Notes: generated by a model from the letters alone, not told the origin. 64,000 nt of DNA from Vitreoscilla filiformis (GCF_002222655.1 NZ_CP022423.1:3286001-3350000), one strand, 5' to 3'. Counted from the first letter of the stretch, positions 9,652 to 21,910 are shown. Made by a program: numbers and translations.

Positions 9652-11393
9652 ACGCTCAGACGCGCCTTCACAAAGGCGCCCACATCGGCCACGGCCACTT
9701 TGGAGGCTTCCGCATCGCGGCGGCCTTGCACTTCGAGCTGGCCTTCCTTCAGGCCGCGATCGGACACCACCACGCGCACCGGCACGCCGATCAGCTCCCA
9801 GTCGGCGAACATGGCGCCGGGGCGCTCGCCACGGTCGTCCAGCAGCACGTCCACGCCGGCGGCCTGCAACTCCTCGTAGAGTTTGTGCGCGGCTTCCTTC
9901 ACGGCTTCGGAACGATCCATGCCGATCGGGCACACCACGGCTTGGAATGGCGCGATGGAAGCGGGCCAAATGATGCCGCGTGCGTCGTGGTTCTGCTCGA
10001 TGGCCGCGCCCAGGATGCGGGTGACGCCGATGCCATAACAGCCCATTTGCATCAGCGCCGGCTTGCCTTTTTCATCCAAGAAGGTGGCGTTCATCGCCTT
10101 GGAATACTTGGTGCCGAGGAAGAACACATGGCCCACCTCGATGCCGCGCTGGATGGCCAGCACGCCCTGGCCGTCCGGCGAGGGGTTGCCTTCGACGACG
10201 TTGCGGATGTCCGCCACCACATCGGGCTCGGGCAGGTCGCGGCCCCAGTTCACGCCGGTGAGGTGGAAGTCCACCTCGTTGGCACCGCAGATGAAGTCCG
10301 CCATGTTGGCGACGGTGCGATCCGCCACGATTTTCACCGGCTTCTTCAGCCCGATCGGGCCCAGGTAACCCGGCTTGCAACCGAAGTGCTCTTCGATTTC
10401 GGCCACGGTGGCAAAGCGGAACCCGCCCTTCAAGCCTTCCACCTTACCGGCCTTGACTTCGTTCAGGTCGTGGTCGCCCCGCACCAACAGCAGCCAGACG
10501 GTGGACTTCACCACGTCGCCCGCTTCGTTCAGCTCGTCGGTGGCCAGCACCAGCGATTTGACGGTTTGCGCCAGCGGACGGCCCAGCAATTCGGCCACAT
10601 CGGCGCAGGTGCTCTTGCCCGGTGTCGGCGTTTGGGTGAGCGCTTCGCTCGGTGCGGCACGCTCGGCCAGCAACGACACAGCTTCGGCCAGCTCGATGTT
10701 GGCGGCGTACTCGCTGGTCGGACAGTAGACGATGGCGTCTTCCCCCGTCTCGGCGATCACCTGGAATTCGTGCGACAGATCGCCACCGATGGCGCCCGTG
10801 TCCGCCGCCACGGCGCGGTATTCGAGGCCAAAGCGGTCGAAGATGCGCTTGTAGGCGGCAAACATCGCGTCGTAGCTCTTGGCGGCGCCGGCCTCGTCAC
10901 GATCGAAGGAATAAGCATCCTTCATGGTGAACTCGCGGCCCCGCATCACGCCAAAGCGCGGACGGCGCTCGTCGCGGAACTTGGTTTGGATGTGGTAGAA
11001 ATTTTTCGGCAACTGCTTGTAGCTGCGCAGTTCCTGGCGGGCGATGTCCGTCACCACTTCTTCCGAAGTCGGCTGGATGATGAAGTCCCGCTCGTGGCGA
11101 TCCTTCACGCGCATCAGCTCGGGGCCCATCTTGTCGAAGCGGCCCGTTTCCTGCCACAGCTCGGCCGGTTGCACCACAGGCATGAGCAGCTCGATGGCGC
11201 CGGCGCGGTTCATCTCCTCGCGGATGATGGCCTCCACCTTGCGGATCACCCGCAGCCCCATGGGCATGTAGTTGTAGATGCCAGCGCCCAAGCGCTTGAT
11301 CATCCCGGCGCGCATCATCAGCTTGTGGCTGACCACTTCGGCATCGGCGGGGGCTTCTTTGAGGGTAGAGATGAAGAACTGGGTGGCTTTCAT
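9648..11393 (-). CDS. proS: Prolyl-tRNA synthetase
   Basis: ProS charges tRNA-Pro with proline in the cytoplasm. The 581 aa length and domain order match the bacterial-type enzyme. Class II catalytic motifs 1 and 2 come first ([37 protein letters not shown]). A large YbaK-like editing insertion lies at about 225-400 and removes Ala mischarged on tRNA-Pro. Motif 3 ([17 protein letters not shown]) and the anticodon-binding domain follow. The gene is divergent from rppH. A tRNA-Pro gene also occurs in this window at 16.2 kb. Confidence 0.97.
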   Translation of the reverse strand: MKATQFFISTLKEAPADAEVVSHKLMMRAGMIKRLGAGIYNYMPMGLRVIRKVEAIIREEMNRAGAIELLMPVVQPAELWQETGRFDKMGPELMRVKDRHERDFIIQPTSEEVVTDIARQELRSYKQLPKNFYHIQTKFRDERRPRFGVMRGREFTMKDAYSFDRDEAGAAKSYDAMFAAYKRIFDRFGLEYRAVAADTGAIGGDLSHEFQVIAETGEDAIVYCPTSEYAANIELAEAVSLLAERAAPSEALTQTPTPGKSTCADVAELLGRPLAQTVKSLVLATDELNEAGDVVKSTVWLLLVRGDHDLNEVKAGKVEGLKGGFRFATVAEIEEHFGCKPGYLGPIGLKKPVKIVADRTVANMADFICGANEVDFHLTGVNWGRDLPEPDVVADIRNVVEGNPSPDGQGVLAIQRGIEVGHVFFLGTKYSKAMNATFLDEKGKPALMQMGCYGIGVTRILGAAIEQNHDARGIIWPASIAPFQAVVCPIGMDRSEAVKEAAHKLYEELQAAGVDVLLDDRGERPGAMFADWELIGVPVRVVVSDRGLKEGQLEVQGRRDAEASKVAVADVGAFVKARLSV

Positions 11394-12111
11394 GACGGCG
11401 TCACACCGGGCTGCTGCATCCGAGGGCGTACGGGTTAGCGAGAACCTGTCGGCAGGGCACCGCCGGTGCTATATTGATTTCAGTTCAAAATTTGGGGTTC
11501 GATTATGCTAGACCGGGACGGCTACCGGCCCAACGTCGGCATCATCCTGCTCAACTCCCGCAACCAGGTGTTCTGGGGCAAGCGTCTGCGCACCCACTCC
11601 TGGCAGTTCCCGCAAGGGGGCATCAAATACGGCGAGTCGCCCGAGCAGGCGATGCTGCGTGAGCTTCACGAAGAAGTGGGCTTGCATCCTGAGCACGTGG
11701 AGATCCTGGCGCGCACCCGCGACTGGCTGCGCTACGACGTGCCTGACCATTTCATCCGCAAAGACGCACGCGGCCACTACAAGGGCCAAAAGCAGATCTG
11801 GTTCTTGCTGCGCCTGCTGGGGCGGGACAGTGACATGAACCTGCGCGCCACCAACCACCCCGAGTTCGACGCCTGGCGCTGGAACGAATACTGGGTGCCG
11901 CTGGATGTGGTGATCGAGTTCAAACGCGGCGTTTACCAAATGGCACTCACCGAGCTGGCGCGCTTCCTGCCGCGCCTGCATCACCACAACCGCTTTTTGC
12001 GCAGCGGCATGCGTGCGGGGCCGCGTGAGCCCCGTTCCCATTACGGAGACATGCTGCACGAGCACGAGCCCCACGCCGAACCCGAGCCAGAGCTGGCCGG
12101 CTCCGAGGAAC

Positions 12112-14327
<2,216 letters not shown>

Positions 14328-14342
14328 TCAAAAGGCCTTCTA

Positions 14343-14375
14343 AAAGGCAAAAGCCCCGGCGAGCCGGGGCTTTGT
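14343..14375 (-). terminator. Attenuator/terminator between rpmA and obgE
   Basis: GCCCCGGC (14353-14360) pairs with GCCGGGGC (14363-14370) around a 2 nt loop, with flanking A3/T3 extending the stem. On the minus strand a T-rich tail follows. It probably ends most rplU-rpmA transcripts and lets part continue into obgE-proB. Confidence 0.75.
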
Positions 14376-14418
14376 CACAGGCGCAACAGCAACGTGCAGC
14401 GACGTGTGCGAGGGTGAC

Positions 14419-14676
14419 TTACACCGGGGTGATGTTCACGGTGTGGCGGCTCAGAGCGCCTTCGACCTTGAACGACACCACGCCGTCCGCCAGGGCGAAC
14501 AGGGTGTGGTCACGGCCCATGCCGACGTTGGCACCGGCGTGGAACTTGGTGCCACGCTGACGCACGATGATCGAGCCAGCCGAAATGGTTTGACCGCCGA
14601 ACGCCTTAACGCCCAGCATCTTGGGTTGAGAGTCGCGGCCGTTCCGGGTGGAACCGCCGCCTTTTTTCTGTGCCAT
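14419..14676 (-). CDS. rpmA: 50S ribosomal protein L27
   Basis: L27 reaches into the peptidyl transferase centre of the 50S subunit with its N-terminal tail. The 85 aa protein begins [16 protein letters not shown], so no cleavable leader precedes the Gly-rich tail. The rest of the L27 signature ([21 protein letters not shown] block) is intact. It lies 33 bp after rplU on the same strand, the universal order for this pair. Confidence 0.98.
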   Translation of the reverse strand: MAQKKGGGSTRNGRDSQPKMLGVKAFGGQTISAGSIIVRQRGTKFHAGANVGMGRDHTLFALADGVVSFKVEGALSRHTVNITPV

Positions 14677-14709
14677 GGATCAGAACTCCTGAAAGCTGTG
14701 GGCTGAAGA

Positions 14710-15021
14710 TCAGCCGGCGATGCCGACGATTTCCAGTTCGGTGAAGTTTTGGCGATGGCCGCCGTGCTTCTGGTAGTGCTTACGGCGGCGCATCTTGAAG
14801 ATGCGAACCTTGTCGTGACGGCCATGGGCCACCACCACTGCCTTGACACTTGCACCGTCCACCAGGGGAGCGCCGATCTTCAGATCTGCACCGGCACCAA
14901 CAGCCAGCACTTGATCCAACACGACTTCCTGGCCAACGTCCGCAGCAATCTGTTCTACCTTGATCTTTTCGCCAGCAGCAACTTTGTATTGCTTGCCGCC
15001 GGTTTTTACGACCGCGTACAT
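14710..15021 (-). CDS. rplU: 50S ribosomal protein L21
   Basis: L21 binds 23S rRNA in the large subunit. At 103 aa it is full length, beginning [23 protein letters not shown]. It contains the conserved basic block [14 protein letters not shown] near the C-terminus. It is the first gene of the rplU-rpmA-(obgE-proB) unit, divergent from the prenyl synthase gene, with a recognisable promoter about 90 bp upstream. Confidence 0.98.
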   Translation of the reverse strand: MYAVVKTGGKQYKVAAGEKIKVEQIAADVGQEVVLDQVLAVGAGADLKIGAPLVDGASVKAVVVAHGRHDKVRIFKMRRRKHYQKHGGHRQNFTELEIVGIAG

Positions 15022-15112
15022 ATGAGCCCTTTGTGCGTTGAAAGCTTCAACCTAAACGCCGGCCGCATGACACGCAAACCGGCATCTCACCCGATTTCGG
15101 GCGAAGCGCGGG

Positions 15113-15142
15113 ATTCTAGCAAACGTTCAACAATCTCGCCAA
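15113..15142 (-). promoter_or_regulatory. Promoter of rplU-rpmA
   Basis: On the minus strand TTGGCG (15142-15137) and TAGAAT (15118-15113) are separated by 18 bp. The leader to the rplU ATG is about 90 nt. Confidence 0.55.
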
Positions 15143-15221
15143 GGTCGTCGGACGCTGTGGCAGCTCAGGCGCGGCGGCTTTGTAATAATTCGCGACCTCT
15201 TTCGCTCTTGCAGGCCGCACC

Positions 15222-16220
15222 GTGTCCTCGACTTCTCCCTCCGACCACTCCGCCGCGCCCAGCGCCCCCGCTGACCCGATGGCCGCCGACATGGCCCAGG
15301 TGGATGCGGTCATCCGCGCCCGCTTGACGTCGGAAGTCACCTTGGTCGAACAAATCGGACACTACATTGTGGGTGCGGGTGGCAAGCGCATGCGCCCGCG
15401 TCTGGTGCTGTTGATGGCCGAAGCCTTGGGTTACCACGGGCCGCACAAATATGAGCTGGCGGCGGTGGTCGAGTTCATCCACACCGCCACGCTGCTGCAC
15501 GACGACGTGGTGGACGAGTCCGACCTGCGTCGGGGCCGCAAAACGGCCAACGCCATGTTCGGCAACGCGGCCAGCGTGTTGGTCGGGGACTTTCTCTACT
15601 CGCGCTCGTTCCAGATGATGGTGTCGGTGGGGGACATGCGCGTGCAAGAGGTGCTGGCTGACGCCACCAACGTGATTGCCGAAGGCGAAGTGCTGCAATT
15701 GATGAACATGCACGACCCCGACATCAGCGTTGAGGATTACCTGCGTGTCATCCGCTACAAAACCGCCAAGTTATTTGAGGCCAGCGCCCGACTTGGGGCC
15801 GTGCTGGCCAGGGCATCGCCCGAGGTCGAGGAAGCCTGCGCTGACTATGGCCGCGCCCTGGGCACCGCCTTCCAGCTCATCGACGATCTGTTGGATTACG
15901 AAGGCTCCACCGCCACCCTGGGCAAAAACGTCGGCGACGACCTGCGCGAAGGCAAACCCACCTTGCCGCTGTTGGTGGCCATGCAACGCGGCACCGAGGC
16001 CGAGCGCCAGCTCATCCGCCACGCCATCCAACACGGCGAAGTGGAACGCCTGAGCGAAATCATCGACATCGTGCAGCGCACCGGCTCCCTAGACGCCACC
16101 CGCGAAGCGGCTCGCCGTGAGGTGGAGATCGCCATGGCGAAAATTTCGACATGGCCCTCTTCCAATGCCAAAAACTTGTTGCTAGAATCATGTGCTCGGT
16201 CGGTTGAGAGAAATTCTTGA
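15222..16220 (+). CDS. ispB: Octaprenyl/polyprenyl diphosphate synthase
   Basis: This trans-prenyltransferase extends farnesyl diphosphate with isopentenyl diphosphate units to make the ubiquinone side chain. The 332 aa protein has the first Asp-rich motif DDVVDES (about 88) and the second DDLLDYEG (about 220), plus GGKRMRPRLV for substrate binding. The GTG at 15222 is used; an ATG-initiated form would begin inside the variable N-terminus. The chain length (octaprenyl) is inferred from family position beside rplU. The promoter of the following tRNA lies within its 3' end. Confidence 0.93.
   Translation: MSSTSPSDHSAAPSAPADPMAADMAQVDAVIRARLTSEVTLVEQIGHYIVGAGGKRMRPRLVLLMAEALGYHGPHKYELAAVVEFIHTATLLHDDVVDESDLRRGRKTANAMFGNAASVLVGDFLYSRSFQMMVSVGDMRVQEVLADATNVIAEGEVLQLMNMHDPDISVEDYLRVIRYKTAKLFEASARLGAVLARASPEVEEACADYGRALGTAFQLIDDLLDYEGSTATLGKNVGDDLREGKPTLPLLVAMQRGTEAERQLIRHAIQHGEVERLSEIIDIVQRTGSLDATREAARREVEIAMAKISTWPSSNAKNLLLESCARSVERNS
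16161..16189 (+). promoter_or_regulatory. Candidate promoter of tRNA-Pro inside the ispB 3' end
   Basis: TAGAAT (16184-16189) lies 43 bp before the tRNA. A weak TTCCAA (16161-16166) sits 17 bp further upstream. Both are within the coding region of the prenyl synthase. Confidence 0.4.
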
Positions 16221-16232
16221 ACCGCATCGAAA

Positions 16233-16309
16233 CGGGGTGTAGCTTAGCCTGGTAGAGCGCTACGTTCGGGACGTAGAGGCCGGAGGTTCGAATCCTCTCA
16301 CCCCGACCA
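16233..16309 (+). tRNA. tRNA-Pro (CGG)
   Basis: This 77 nt tRNA has acceptor stem CGGGGTG/CACCCCG, an encoded ACCA end and the T-arm core GGTTCGAATCC. The anticodon stem CTACG/CGTAG encloses loop TTCGGGA, giving anticodon CGG, which reads CCG codons. The C1-G72 pair is typical of bacterial tRNA-Pro. Confidence 0.96.
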
Positions 16310-16315
16310 AAATTT

Positions 16316-16347
16316 CAAAAATCGCGCTTTATGCGCGATTTTTTTTG
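16316..16347 (+). terminator. Rho-independent terminator after tRNA-Pro
   Basis: ATCGCGC (16321-16327) pairs with GCGCGAT (16333-16339) around a 5 nt loop. A run of T follows to 16347, and a short A-run precedes the stem. Confidence 0.88.
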
Positions 16348-16496
16348 CCTTTTTACTGGCATGTGGCGGGTTGGGTTGTAAACAGCTTGTTACAGCACGC
16401 TACAGACATCCCCTTTCCTTGGTTTGCAGCGTTAGGCGGTTTGGGCGATCATGTGCGCTTGGTCAACTCTGCCTGCCCCTGATACCCAAGGGGCCC

Positions 16497-18236
16497 GTGC
16501 TTGTGGATACCGTTGTTGAAACGCCCTCTCCTTCCCCTGTTGCACTCACGGGGGTCGCCCGCGTCTTGGTCACCCGAGGCAAGCTCACGGCCAAACGCGC
16601 TGAGGAGTTGCTCAGCACATCACGCGAAAAGAAAACCTCGTTCGTGAACATCTTGCTGGCTGCGGGCGATGTTTCGCCGCGCGTGCTGGCTCATACGTTG
16701 TCGATGGCGTTGGCCATCCCCCTGCTCGATTTGAGTGCGGTCGATACCAAACAACTGCCCCGCAGCTTGCTGGATCGAAAACTCATTGAAACCTACCGGG
16801 TTTATCCGTTGAGCAAACGGGGCAGCCGTTTGTTTGTGGCGTGCGCAGATCCCACAGATCAAGAAGCGCTGGAACGGGTGAAGTTTGCCACCCAGCTCAC
16901 GCCTGAATGGATTTTGGTTGAGGCCGACAAACTGCAACGCCTCATTGCCTCAGAAAGCATCAGCAACAATGAGGCGCTCGAATCCACGGGCGGTTACGAC
17001 TTTGACTTTGAACTGACCGATGCAGAAAAGTCCAGTGCCGAAGACCCCGTCGGAGATCTCGCCGGAGACACAGAAGACGCGCCGGTGGTGAAGTTTTTAC
17101 AACGCATGCTGATCGATGCGATTGACATGCGGGCGTCGGACTTGCACTTTGAACCCTACGAGTACAACTACCGGGTGCGCTTCCGGGTGGATGGGGAGTT
17201 GAGAGAAATCGTTCAACCCCCGGTAGCCATCAAAGACAAATTAGCCTCTCGCATCAAAGTGGTTTCTCGGCTGGACATCGCAGAAAAGCGCGTCCCCCAA
17301 GATGGCCGGATGAAACTGCGCGTGGGCAACCGAACGATCGATTTCCGCGTCAGCTCACTGCCGACCTTGTTTGGTGAAAAGATCGTGATCCGTATTTTGG
17401 ATTCGTCCAATGCCAAACTGGGCATCGAGGCCCTCGGGTACGAGCCTGAAGAGAAGGCGCGTCTCCTGACAGCAGTTCAGCGCCCTTACGGCATGGTGCT
17501 GGTCACAGGGCCGACCGGTAGCGGGAAAACGGTGTCACTCTACACCTGCTTGAACATTCTGAATCAACCCGGCGTTAACCTTTGTACTGTAGAAGACCCA
17601 GCAGAAATTAACATGCCGGGCATCAATCAAGTGAACGTGAATGACAAAGCGGGTTTGACGTTCTCCAGCGCACTCAAATCTTTCCTGCGTCAGGATCCGG
17701 ATGTCATCATGGTGGGTGAAATTCGGGACTTGGAAACCGCCGATATCGCCATCAAAGCCGCTCAAACAGGCCACTTGGTGCTGTCCACCTTGCACACCAA
17801 CGATGCGCCTGCCACAGTGACCCGGCTGCTCAACATGGGGGTCGCTCCTTTCAACGTCGCCTCCAGCCTGCTGTTGATCACTGCCCAACGGCTGGTTCGC
17901 CGCTTGTGCGCAAACTGCAAACAACCCATCGACATCCCGCGCCAGGCACTGCTCGATGCTGGTTTTACCGAAGACGAGGTGGACGGCACCTGGAAACCGT
18001 ACAAACCCGTGGGATGCGAAGCCTGTAACAAAGGATTCCGGGGACGTTTGGGGATTTATCAGGCCATGCCTATTTCGGAACCCATCCAGCGTCTGATTCT
18101 TGCCAGTGGCACCGTCATGGAAATTGCGGCGCAAGCGCGCAAAGACGGGGTGCGAGATTTGCGGCAATCCGGCCTTCTGAAAGTCAAACTCGGCATGACC
18201 TCGCTGGAGGAAGTGCTCGCCGCCACCAACGAGTAA
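16497..18236 (+). CDS. pilB: Type IV pilus assembly ATPase PilB
   Basis: PilB is the cytoplasmic hexameric ATPase that drives pilin polymerisation. The GTG at 16497 is chosen because AAGGGG lies just upstream and the result (579 aa) matches family length; an upstream in-frame ATG would add 42 unconserved residues. An N-terminal MshEN/T2SSE-N domain (about 10-150) precedes the ATPase. The ATPase has Walker A GPTGSGKT (338-345), the Asp box, the GEIRDLETADIA Walker B region and a His box. A four-Cys zinc site (CANC and CEAC) lies near the C-terminus. pilC starts 28 bp downstream. Confidence 0.95.
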   Translation: MLVDTVVETPSPSPVALTGVARVLVTRGKLTAKRAEELLSTSREKKTSFVNILLAAGDVSPRVLAHTLSMALAIPLLDLSAVDTKQLPRSLLDRKLIETYRVYPLSKRGSRLFVACADPTDQEALERVKFATQLTPEWILVEADKLQRLIASESISNNEALESTGGYDFDFELTDAEKSSAEDPVGDLAGDTEDAPVVKFLQRMLIDAIDMRASDLHFEPYEYNYRVRFRVDGELREIVQPPVAIKDKLASRIKVVSRLDIAEKRVPQDGRMKLRVGNRTIDFRVSSLPTLFGEKIVIRILDSSNAKLGIEALGYEPEEKARLLTAVQRPYGMVLVTGPTGSGKTVSLYTCLNILNQPGVNLCTVEDPAEINMPGINQVNVNDKAGLTFSSALKSFLRQDPDVIMVGEIRDLETADIAIKAAQTGHLVLSTLHTNDAPATVTRLLNMGVAPFNVASSLLLITAQRLVRRLCANCKQPIDIPRQALLDAGFTEDEVDGTWKPYKPVGCEACNKGFRGRLGIYQAMPISEPIQRLILASGTVMEIAAQARKDGVRDLRQSGLLKVKLGMTSLEEVLAATNE

Positions 18237-18264
18237 CGCCCTCCGGCTCACACGGGATCATCAC

Positions 18265-19503
18265 ATGGCCACAGCCTCTAAACCGACAGCGGACAAAAAG
18301 CCCACGCCCGAACAAACCTACGACTGGGAAGGCAAAGATCGCAGCGGCAAAGCCGTTAAAGGGGAGATACGCGCTGCTGGCGAAGCGGCTGCCAGTGCCA
18401 ATCTGCGTCGCCAGGGCATCATGGTCAGCAAGATCAAGAAGCGCCGCACGTCGACGTTTGGTGCCCCGTCCATCACCACCAAGGACATCGCTGTTTTCAC
18501 GCGGCAACTGTCCACCATGATGAAAGCCGGTGTGCCGCTGATGCAGTCTTTTGACATCGTGGCGAAGGGCAGTGCGAACGCGACGCTAACACGCTTGCTG
18601 CTGGACATCAAAGCCGATATCGAAAGTGGCACCAGCATGTCGGGTGCCTTTCGCCGCTATCCGCAATATTTTGACAACCTTTACTGCAACTTGGTCGAAG
18701 CAGGTGAGGCAGGCGGCATTTTGGAACAACTGCTGAACCGGTTGGCAATTTATCAAGAAAAAAGCCAAGCTCTGAAACAACGCGTCAAGTCAGCCATGAC
18801 CTACCCGATTTCGGTGATGGTGGTCGCGGGGGGGGTGGTGACGGTGATCATGATCTTTGTGATCCCCCAATTCGAAGAAGTTTTCAAGGGCTTTGGTGCC
18901 GAACTCCCCGGCCCGACTCAGTTGGTCATCAACATGAGTCGATTTTTCGTGGCCAACTGGTACCTGATTTTTGGCGGTTTGGCTCTTTTTGGTTATACCG
19001 TCAAAGAATCTTTTAAGCGTTCAGTCGCTTTGCAGCAGGCCCTGGATCGTGTCAAATTGAAACTGCCTGTTTTTGGAGATTTGATTCAAAAATCCATCGT
19101 TGCGCGTTGGACTCGCACTTTGGCCACGCTGTTTGCAGCGGGGGTTCCTTTGGTCGATGCACTCGAATCGGTGGGGGGAACGGCGGGTAATTCGGTCTAT
19201 ACCATCGCCACCGCTAAGATCCAGCGCGAAGTTTCCACTGGCACAGGCTTGACGACGGCCATGACCGCCTCAGGCATTTTCCCCAACATGGTGCTGCAAA
19301 TGTGCTCGATCGGCGAGGAATCGGGCGCGTTGGATGACATGCTCAACAAAGCCGCCGAGTTTTTTGAGGAAGAAGTCGATGAGATGGTCAAAGGGCTGTC
19401 TTCCCTGATGGAGCCCATCATCATCGTTTTTCTGGGCACCATCATTGGTGGGATTGTGGTGGCCATGTACCTGCCCATCTTCAAAATGGGTGGCGCTGTT
19501 TGA
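18265..19503 (+). CDS. pilC: Type IV pilus inner-membrane platform protein PilC
   Basis: PilC is the polytopic platform through which PilB powers pilus extension. The 412 aa protein has two T2SSF domains (about 75-200 and 280-400), each followed by hydrophobic helices. A third membrane segment lies near residue 235, and the conserved EAGEAGGILEQLL block is present. The first 70 residues are a charged cytoplasmic segment with the YDWEGKDRSGKAVKGE start. It overlaps pilD by 4 bp (ATGA at 19500-19503), forming a pilBCD operon. No pilin gene is present next to it. Confidence 0.96.
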   Translation: MATASKPTADKKPTPEQTYDWEGKDRSGKAVKGEIRAAGEAAASANLRRQGIMVSKIKKRRTSTFGAPSITTKDIAVFTRQLSTMMKAGVPLMQSFDIVAKGSANATLTRLLLDIKADIESGTSMSGAFRRYPQYFDNLYCNLVEAGEAGGILEQLLNRLAIYQEKSQALKQRVKSAMTYPISVMVVAGGVVTVIMIFVIPQFEEVFKGFGAELPGPTQLVINMSRFFVANWYLIFGGLALFGYTVKESFKRSVALQQALDRVKLKLPVFGDLIQKSIVARWTRTLATLFAAGVPLVDALESVGGTAGNSVYTIATAKIQREVSTGTGLTTAMTASGIFPNMVLQMCSIGEESGALDDMLNKAAEFFEEEVDEMVKGLSSLMEPIIIVFLGTIIGGIVVAMYLPIFKMGGAV

Positions 19504-20438
19504 TGTCCCCGTCGAATCACATCCTCCTGCAAGATTTTTTCCTGTCCCCCTGGCTGTTGGGTTTGTTGGGGCTGTGCATTGGCAGCTTTCTCAACGTTGT
19601 AGTGCATCGGCTGCCGTTGATGCTGGAGCGTCAATGGTGGCAGGACGCCGCCGCGCAGCTCACCGATGCCGACAGTTGGCAGCGTCTCACACGCGAGCCC
19701 GCCCCGGATTGGCTGGCCACCACGTCGGCTCAATTGGATCGCCACCTGCACCCACTGACGGACATGAGCCTGGCGCACCCGCCCTCAAGGTGCCCCCACT
19801 GCGGTCACACCATTCGTTGGTTTGAAAACATTCCTTTGGTGTCGTGGCTGTTTCTGCGGGGCCGGTGTTCGGCCTGCCATGCACCCATCTCGATCCGTTA
19901 CCCCCTGTTAGAGCTGGGCACGGGTGTGCTTTTTGCTGCTGTGAGCTGGCGCTTTGGCAGCGCTCCGGTGAGCCTGCTGTGGTGTGGCATGGTCGCCGTG
20001 CTCGTTGCCCTCACGGCCATCGACTGGGACACCACCTTGCTGCCCGATGCGCTCACGCTGCCACTGCTGTGGGCTGGCCTGATCGCCGCTTGGATGCGGT
20101 GGACGGTGCCACTGTCTGATGCTGTGGTGGGCGCAGCAGCGGGCTACCTGATTTTGTGGTCGGTGTACTGGGCCTTCAAGCTGGCCACCGGCAAGGAAGG
20201 CATGGGCTACGGTGATTTCAAGTTGCTGGCCGCGCTGGGCGCCTGGCTCGGCTGGCAGGCCCTGGTGCCCATTTTGCTGATTTCATCCACCATTGGCGCC
20301 GTTGCGGGCGTGGCCCTCAAATTCAGTGGGGGGCTGCGACAAGGACGTTACGTTCCCTTCGGCCCGTTTTTGGCTGGCGCAGCACTGGTCGTCATCTTGG
20401 TGGGTGTCGCACCCGTGCTGCGTTGGATCAGCCCATGA
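19500..20438 (+). CDS. pilD: Prepilin peptidase/N-methyltransferase PilD
   Basis: PilD cleaves the leader of type IV prepilins and pseudopilins and methylates the new N-terminus. The 312 aa protein has an N-terminal membrane helix, then a cytoplasmic loop with two CxxC pairs (CPHC, CSAC) that bind zinc. Further helices follow, with the catalytic aspartates in AIDWDTTLLPD and GYGDFK. It overlaps pilC upstream and coaE downstream by 4 bp each, so the block is translationally coupled. Confidence 0.96.
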   Translation: MMSPSNHILLQDFFLSPWLLGLLGLCIGSFLNVVVHRLPLMLERQWWQDAAAQLTDADSWQRLTREPAPDWLATTSAQLDRHLHPLTDMSLAHPPSRCPHCGHTIRWFENIPLVSWLFLRGRCSACHAPISIRYPLLELGTGVLFAAVSWRFGSAPVSLLWCGMVAVLVALTAIDWDTTLLPDALTLPLLWAGLIAAWMRWTVPLSDAVVGAAAGYLILWSVYWAFKLATGKEGMGYGDFKLLAALGAWLGWQALVPILLISSTIGAVAGVALKFSGGLRQGRYVPFGPFLAGAALVVILVGVAPVLRWISP

Positions 20439-21064
20439 GTGCCTTGCGCATCGGTCTGACCGGTGGCATCGGCAGTGGCAAAAGCACGGTGGCCCGCCTG
20501 CTGGCGACCTTGGGGGCCCATGTGGTGGACACCGACGCCCTGGCCCGCGCCCTGACGGCTCCCGGCGGGGCCGCCATCCCCGCCATCCGTGCGGCCTTTG
20601 GTTCGGAAATGATCACCCCCGATGGTGCGTTGGATCGCGCCGCCATGCGTCAGCGAGTGTTCACTCACGCTGACGCCAAACGGCAGTTGGAAGCGATCCT
20701 GCATCCGCAAATTCAGGCGGCCACACAGCGAGCCCAAGCGCAGGCGGCACCAGGCCAAGTGGTGGTGTTGGATGTCCCCCTGCTGGTGGAGTCCGCATCC
20801 TATTGGTTGGAACAGGTGGATCGGGTGCTGGTGGTGGCGTGCGATCCAGAGGTGCAGATTCAGCGCGTGATGCAGCGCTCCGGCTGGCCGGAGGCGCAGA
20901 TTCGGCAAGTCATCGCGGCTCAAGCGACACCAGCCCAGCGACAAGCCGTCGCGCACGCCGTCATCGACAACAGCCACATCCCCTTGGCCACACTGGAGGA
21001 GCGCGTCCGGCAGGTTTGGCACCGCTGGGTGGCTCCGGCGCCACAGGACACGTCCGCAGTGTGA
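20435..21064 (+). CDS. coaE: Dephospho-CoA kinase
   Basis: CoaE phosphorylates the 3'-hydroxyl of dephospho-CoA, the last step of CoA synthesis. The 209 aa protein starts at the ATG overlapping the pilD stop. It shows the P-loop GLTGGIGSGKST, the DTDALARALTAPGG lid region and VVLDVPLLVES. Placement after pilBCD and before zapD and yacG is typical of beta- and gammaproteobacteria. Confidence 0.95.
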   Translation: MSALRIGLTGGIGSGKSTVARLLATLGAHVVDTDALARALTAPGGAAIPAIRAAFGSEMITPDGALDRAAMRQRVFTHADAKRQLEAILHPQIQAATQRAQAQAAPGQVVVLDVPLLVESASYWLEQVDRVLVVACDPEVQIQRVMQRSGWPEAQIRQVIAAQATPAQRQAVAHAVIDNSHIPLATLEERVRQVWHRWVAPAPQDTSAV

Positions 21065-21104
21065 AACAATCTTCTCCTCTGCCCGTCGCTCCCCGGATCC
21101 GGCC

Positions 21105-21860
21105 TTGATCCTCTACGAATACCCTTTCAACGAAAGCATCCGCACCCAGTTGCGGCTTGAACGGCTGTTTGTCCGATGGGCGCTGCTGAGCCAGCGCGAC
21201 CACCCCGTGGATCACCATTTTGCGCTGGCCACTTTGTTTGAAATCATGGACGTGGCCGGTCAAGTGGACGTGCGCGCCGATTTACTCAAGGCATTGCAGC
21301 GCCACCATGCCACTTTTCTTAGCTATCAAGGCAATCCCCAAGTTTCTCAAGCGACTTTGGCCCAAGTCCTAGAACGGCTCCATAACGTTCTACAAGCCCT
21401 AGAAAAAATCTCTGGGAAAACTGGGGCCATTCTCATGGGCAATGACTGGCTCATGGAGATTCGTCAGCAGCTTCTCATCCCCGGAGGGAGTTGTGAGTTT
21501 GATTTGCCCGCTTATCACGCTTGGCAGCACAACCCACCCGATCGCCGCCGCAATGATTTGCTGCAATGGGCTGAATCCCTCCAGCCTCTGGCCGATGCAC
21601 TGAATGTCGCCCTGGGTTTGCTGCGCGACACGGGCACCTGGCGCCCCGTTCACAGCCAAGGCGGCCAGTTTCAGCAAAATCTCCCGGCTGGGCGACCTCA
21701 TCAATTGCTGCGCCTGCGGTTAGATTCCAGCCACGAGATTGTCCCGGAGCTTAAGGGCCATCCCTTGATGGTTTCCGTTCGCCTGATGCGCGTGGATACC
21801 GATGGGCGTTTGCGTCCCTATGCGGGTGATGCCAGCTTCGAAGTCGCGTTGTGTTCTTAA
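21105..21860 (+). CDS. zapD: Cell division protein ZapD
   Basis: ZapD binds the C-terminal tail of FtsZ and bundles FtsZ filaments at the septum. The 251 aa product, beginning ILYEYPFNESIRTQLRLERLF, matches the all-helical plus beta-strand family. Start is the TTG at 21105; no in-frame ATG or GTG gives the conserved N-terminus. The C-terminal half contains the VRLMR motif typical of the family. It is followed by yacG, completing the classic coaE-zapD-yacG set. Confidence 0.92.
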   Translation: MILYEYPFNESIRTQLRLERLFVRWALLSQRDHPVDHHFALATLFEIMDVAGQVDVRADLLKALQRHHATFLSYQGNPQVSQATLAQVLERLHNVLQALEKISGKTGAILMGNDWLMEIRQQLLIPGGSCEFDLPAYHAWQHNPPDRRRNDLLQWAESLQPLADALNVALGLLRDTGTWRPVHSQGGQFQQNLPAGRPHQLLRLRLDSSHEIVPELKGHPLMVSVRLMRVDTDGRLRPYAGDASFEVALCS

Positions 21861-21910
21861 TTTCTTCTCAGGGTGGATGAAACTCCCCCTAGAACCCGAG
21901 GAAATCTCCA

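Noticed and set aside
8992..9969. Long version of the lytic transglycosylase starting at 9969
   Set aside because: The upstream 106 codons overlap proS in another frame and are Arg-rich; the ATG at 9651 overlapping the proS stop is the natural start.
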